Shown piece by piece: positions 62,400-64,000 of a stretch of DNA of 64,000 nt; the stretch's first letter is position 1; every line of letters begins with the position of its first letter. A program made the translations under genes and the position numbers. The notes beneath the pieces are model-generated. The model was given only the letters and a program-made list of their open reading frames with translations. It was not told the origin of the DNA and made no database searches. Source of the DNA: Rhea pennata (taxonomy: Eukaryota > Chordata > Aves > Rheiformes > Rheidae); NCBI RefSeq assembly GCF_028389875.1, contig NC_084702.1, forward strand, positions 41,849,053 through 41,913,052, given 5' to 3'.

Positions 62400-62720
62400 C
62401 TCACACCGGATGCTTTTCACCTTGGCTGTATGCCATTTGTCGAAGTGGATTTGCAATGTGATCTGTATGAGCAACAAACTCACGTTATACCAAGCAATTC
62501 GTATATTTCTTTCGCTCTAATGCCCCTCATGTAATTACGATTTAATTGCAATACAGGCATGCTCTGGCTGCATTAACTCATCATTTTCTGTGGGCAGATT
62601 TTTATCGACCTGTTTGCTAAGTGTCTCAACAGCAGGACATGCTAGGATTCTTCTTCTATTTGTTCATAAACATGTTCTGATAATGTAACATTACACATGG
62701 TTCTCAGACAATCATGCTAG
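62400..62720. promoter_or_regulatory. Putative conserved noncoding element
   Basis: This block has no coding frame but a dense set of words typical of vertebrate developmental enhancers: gtaattacgatttaattgca, attaactcatcatttt, ttttatcg and several TAAT/ATTA cores, in sequence free of simple repeats. The call is stylistic; conservation cannot be measured here. Confidence 0.3.
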
Positions 62721-64000
62721 CTTTTTTTGCCCTGTACTTACTGTAATTCTACATGGTTCCATCTCAAGAAACACTGAAGCATCCTCATCTCTCCCACAGC
62801 TAACCACATACTTCAGTATGTCCAAAGACTGTAATTATTTCCTTCCCTGGTACTAAATACCTTTTGTTTTCACCAGATGGTGTTGCAGATTCTGTGGATA
62901 AAATGAACACTAAAAAAACAACCAAGATGGAATGAAGAAGAAGAAAAATACAAAGTTAAATTTGTTGCTCATTATTCCTTAGCAAAACTATTTACACTTT
63001 ATAAAAGACTGTAGGTCTGTTCCTCCTGAGGCCAGGGTACAGGTTGTTGTGATACTTCAGTTACTCACAAACAAGAACATAGTCTTATTTGTATTTCCAC
63101 ACTTCTGTTGCAGCAAAGATTCTAGAAGAACAGCAGGGAAAAGATGCACGTCAAGCAGAAAGTTTGAGAGCAGCAATGTTTGCAAGCCCCACTGATTTGA
63201 GATGAATACTTCAACAGTAATCACTGCTTACTAGATGTGCAAGTGGCAGAGAGATCATATCTGTGTATATGCTTAGGCCAACGTAGGTGAGCAAATATGC
63301 CTGCAAATGTTTGCTCTCCACGAAAGCTGTTGGCAAGGATGGGATTGCTCAAAGTAGGCTACAAGATGCACTTCCTGCACAGGTTGCTCCTGTCAGCTTA
63401 GTGGAGTATGTGCTGAAAGATGCTTAAGATGCTCTCTGATGAATATTGTAATGGGAGTGTAGTGGCACATTCAGCCACGTCCTTAACTATATCTGAAATG
63501 AACTCCTGTACAGCCAGTGAGAACAAGTGAGTAATGCAGGTGTGGGTCAGAGACTTCGAATATTGCTCTGTTGAAAAAATAGCTTGTGACAGTCTAGGTT
63601 GCGTCAGCAAAGCCATGGATGGTGAGGTAGAAACACTGATTTTGTATCTGTGTTGGCTACAGTGGTAACTAGTGGACGTCTTCCTGTGTTCTGTCAACAA
63701 CATTCATTTTATTCTTAATTTATCAGAATAGTGGAGGACAAAAATTGCTCTAGCTGTCTGGCAGTCTCCAAGCAAAGGCTTCTTTCATAGCAATAGATTT
63801 ACTATGATTTGAGAACAGCTAGTGTACATTATAGCACTATCTCATAATTGAGTCCGAAGACAATGGTAAGAATTGCAAATCAGAAAAGGGTAAACCAGGA
63901 GGAGACATACTGTTATTTGTTGTGGGGGTAAGTAAAGGGATGAGTTTTAGGAAATGCAAATCAAAGTCAAGTCCTAGGTACTTCATGAATGATCTAGAGT

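Larger units (their letters stand above)
57913..64000. other. Unique noncoding sequence to the end of the window
   Basis: No supported gene. A (TG)n repeat lies near 59.42 kb. A block at about 62.40-62.72 kb with several homeodomain-like cores stands out as a possible conserved element. The 156-codon minus-strand frame at 59753-60223 shows no recognisable family and no exon borders. Confidence 0.6.

Noticed and set aside
1..64000. Bacterial, phage, CRISPR or mobile-gene-cluster content
   Set aside because: Everything visible is typical vertebrate nuclear DNA: spliced exons, CpG island, LINE/SINE remnants and microsatellites. No spacer-repeat arrays, operons or intact transposase frames.

Overview
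This is vertebrate nuclear DNA, most probably from a bird or another sauropsid. The evidence is small exons separated by kilobase introns with GT/AG borders, one sharp CpG island in otherwise AT-rich sequence, low repeat density, and old decayed interspersed repeats. Those repeats resemble CR1 LINEs of reptiles and birds and the amniote MIR SINE family. There are no bacterial operons, phage genes, CRISPR arrays, rRNA genes or convincing tRNA genes, and most open frames are chance frames in noncoding DNA.

From 1 to about 22.5 kb the window carries the 3' part of one plus-strand protein-coding gene. Eight exons (789-836, 5018-5095, 11146-11265, 17608-17655, 18291-18359, 19274-19384, 20420-20501, 22369-22497) join in a single continuous reading frame of about 227 codons that ends in a stop at 22495-22497. 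The peptide is hydrophilic, rich in Arg/Ser dipeptides and basic clusters, and looks like a disordered cytoplasmic or nuclear tail. I do not recognise it with certainty. A C-terminal tail of a transmembrane channel-like protein (TMC3-like) is only a guess. The 5' part of the gene lies left of the window.

From 22.5 to 31.6 kb I see no plus-strand coding exon. This stretch holds a decayed antisense CR1 element (about 23.09-23.64 kb), a 28-bp perfect palindrome, a 22-bp perfect palindrome, and several minus-strand segments with exon-like borders. A strong CpG island at about 31.86-33.17 kb marks a promoter. A short minus-strand exon candidate with an ATG (31573-31631) lies just beyond it, so a leftward transcript is plausible, converging on the plus-strand gene.

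From 33.2 to 64 kb I find no supportable gene. There are ancient repeats (a CR1 3' end near 33.9-34.16 kb, MIR-like pieces near 36.1 and 57.85 kb, a repeat-like piece near 44.25 kb), simple repeats including (TG)n near 59.42 kb, and a few AT-rich blocks with homeodomain-type cores that could be conserved regulatory elements.

No clearly new biological system was found. The most interesting points are the all-symmetric exon architecture of the Arg/Ser-rich tail, a possible splice-switchable RFxV kinase-docking motif at its C-terminus, a tandem donor that would create an alternative terminus, and the possible spliced minus-strand transcript from the CpG island.
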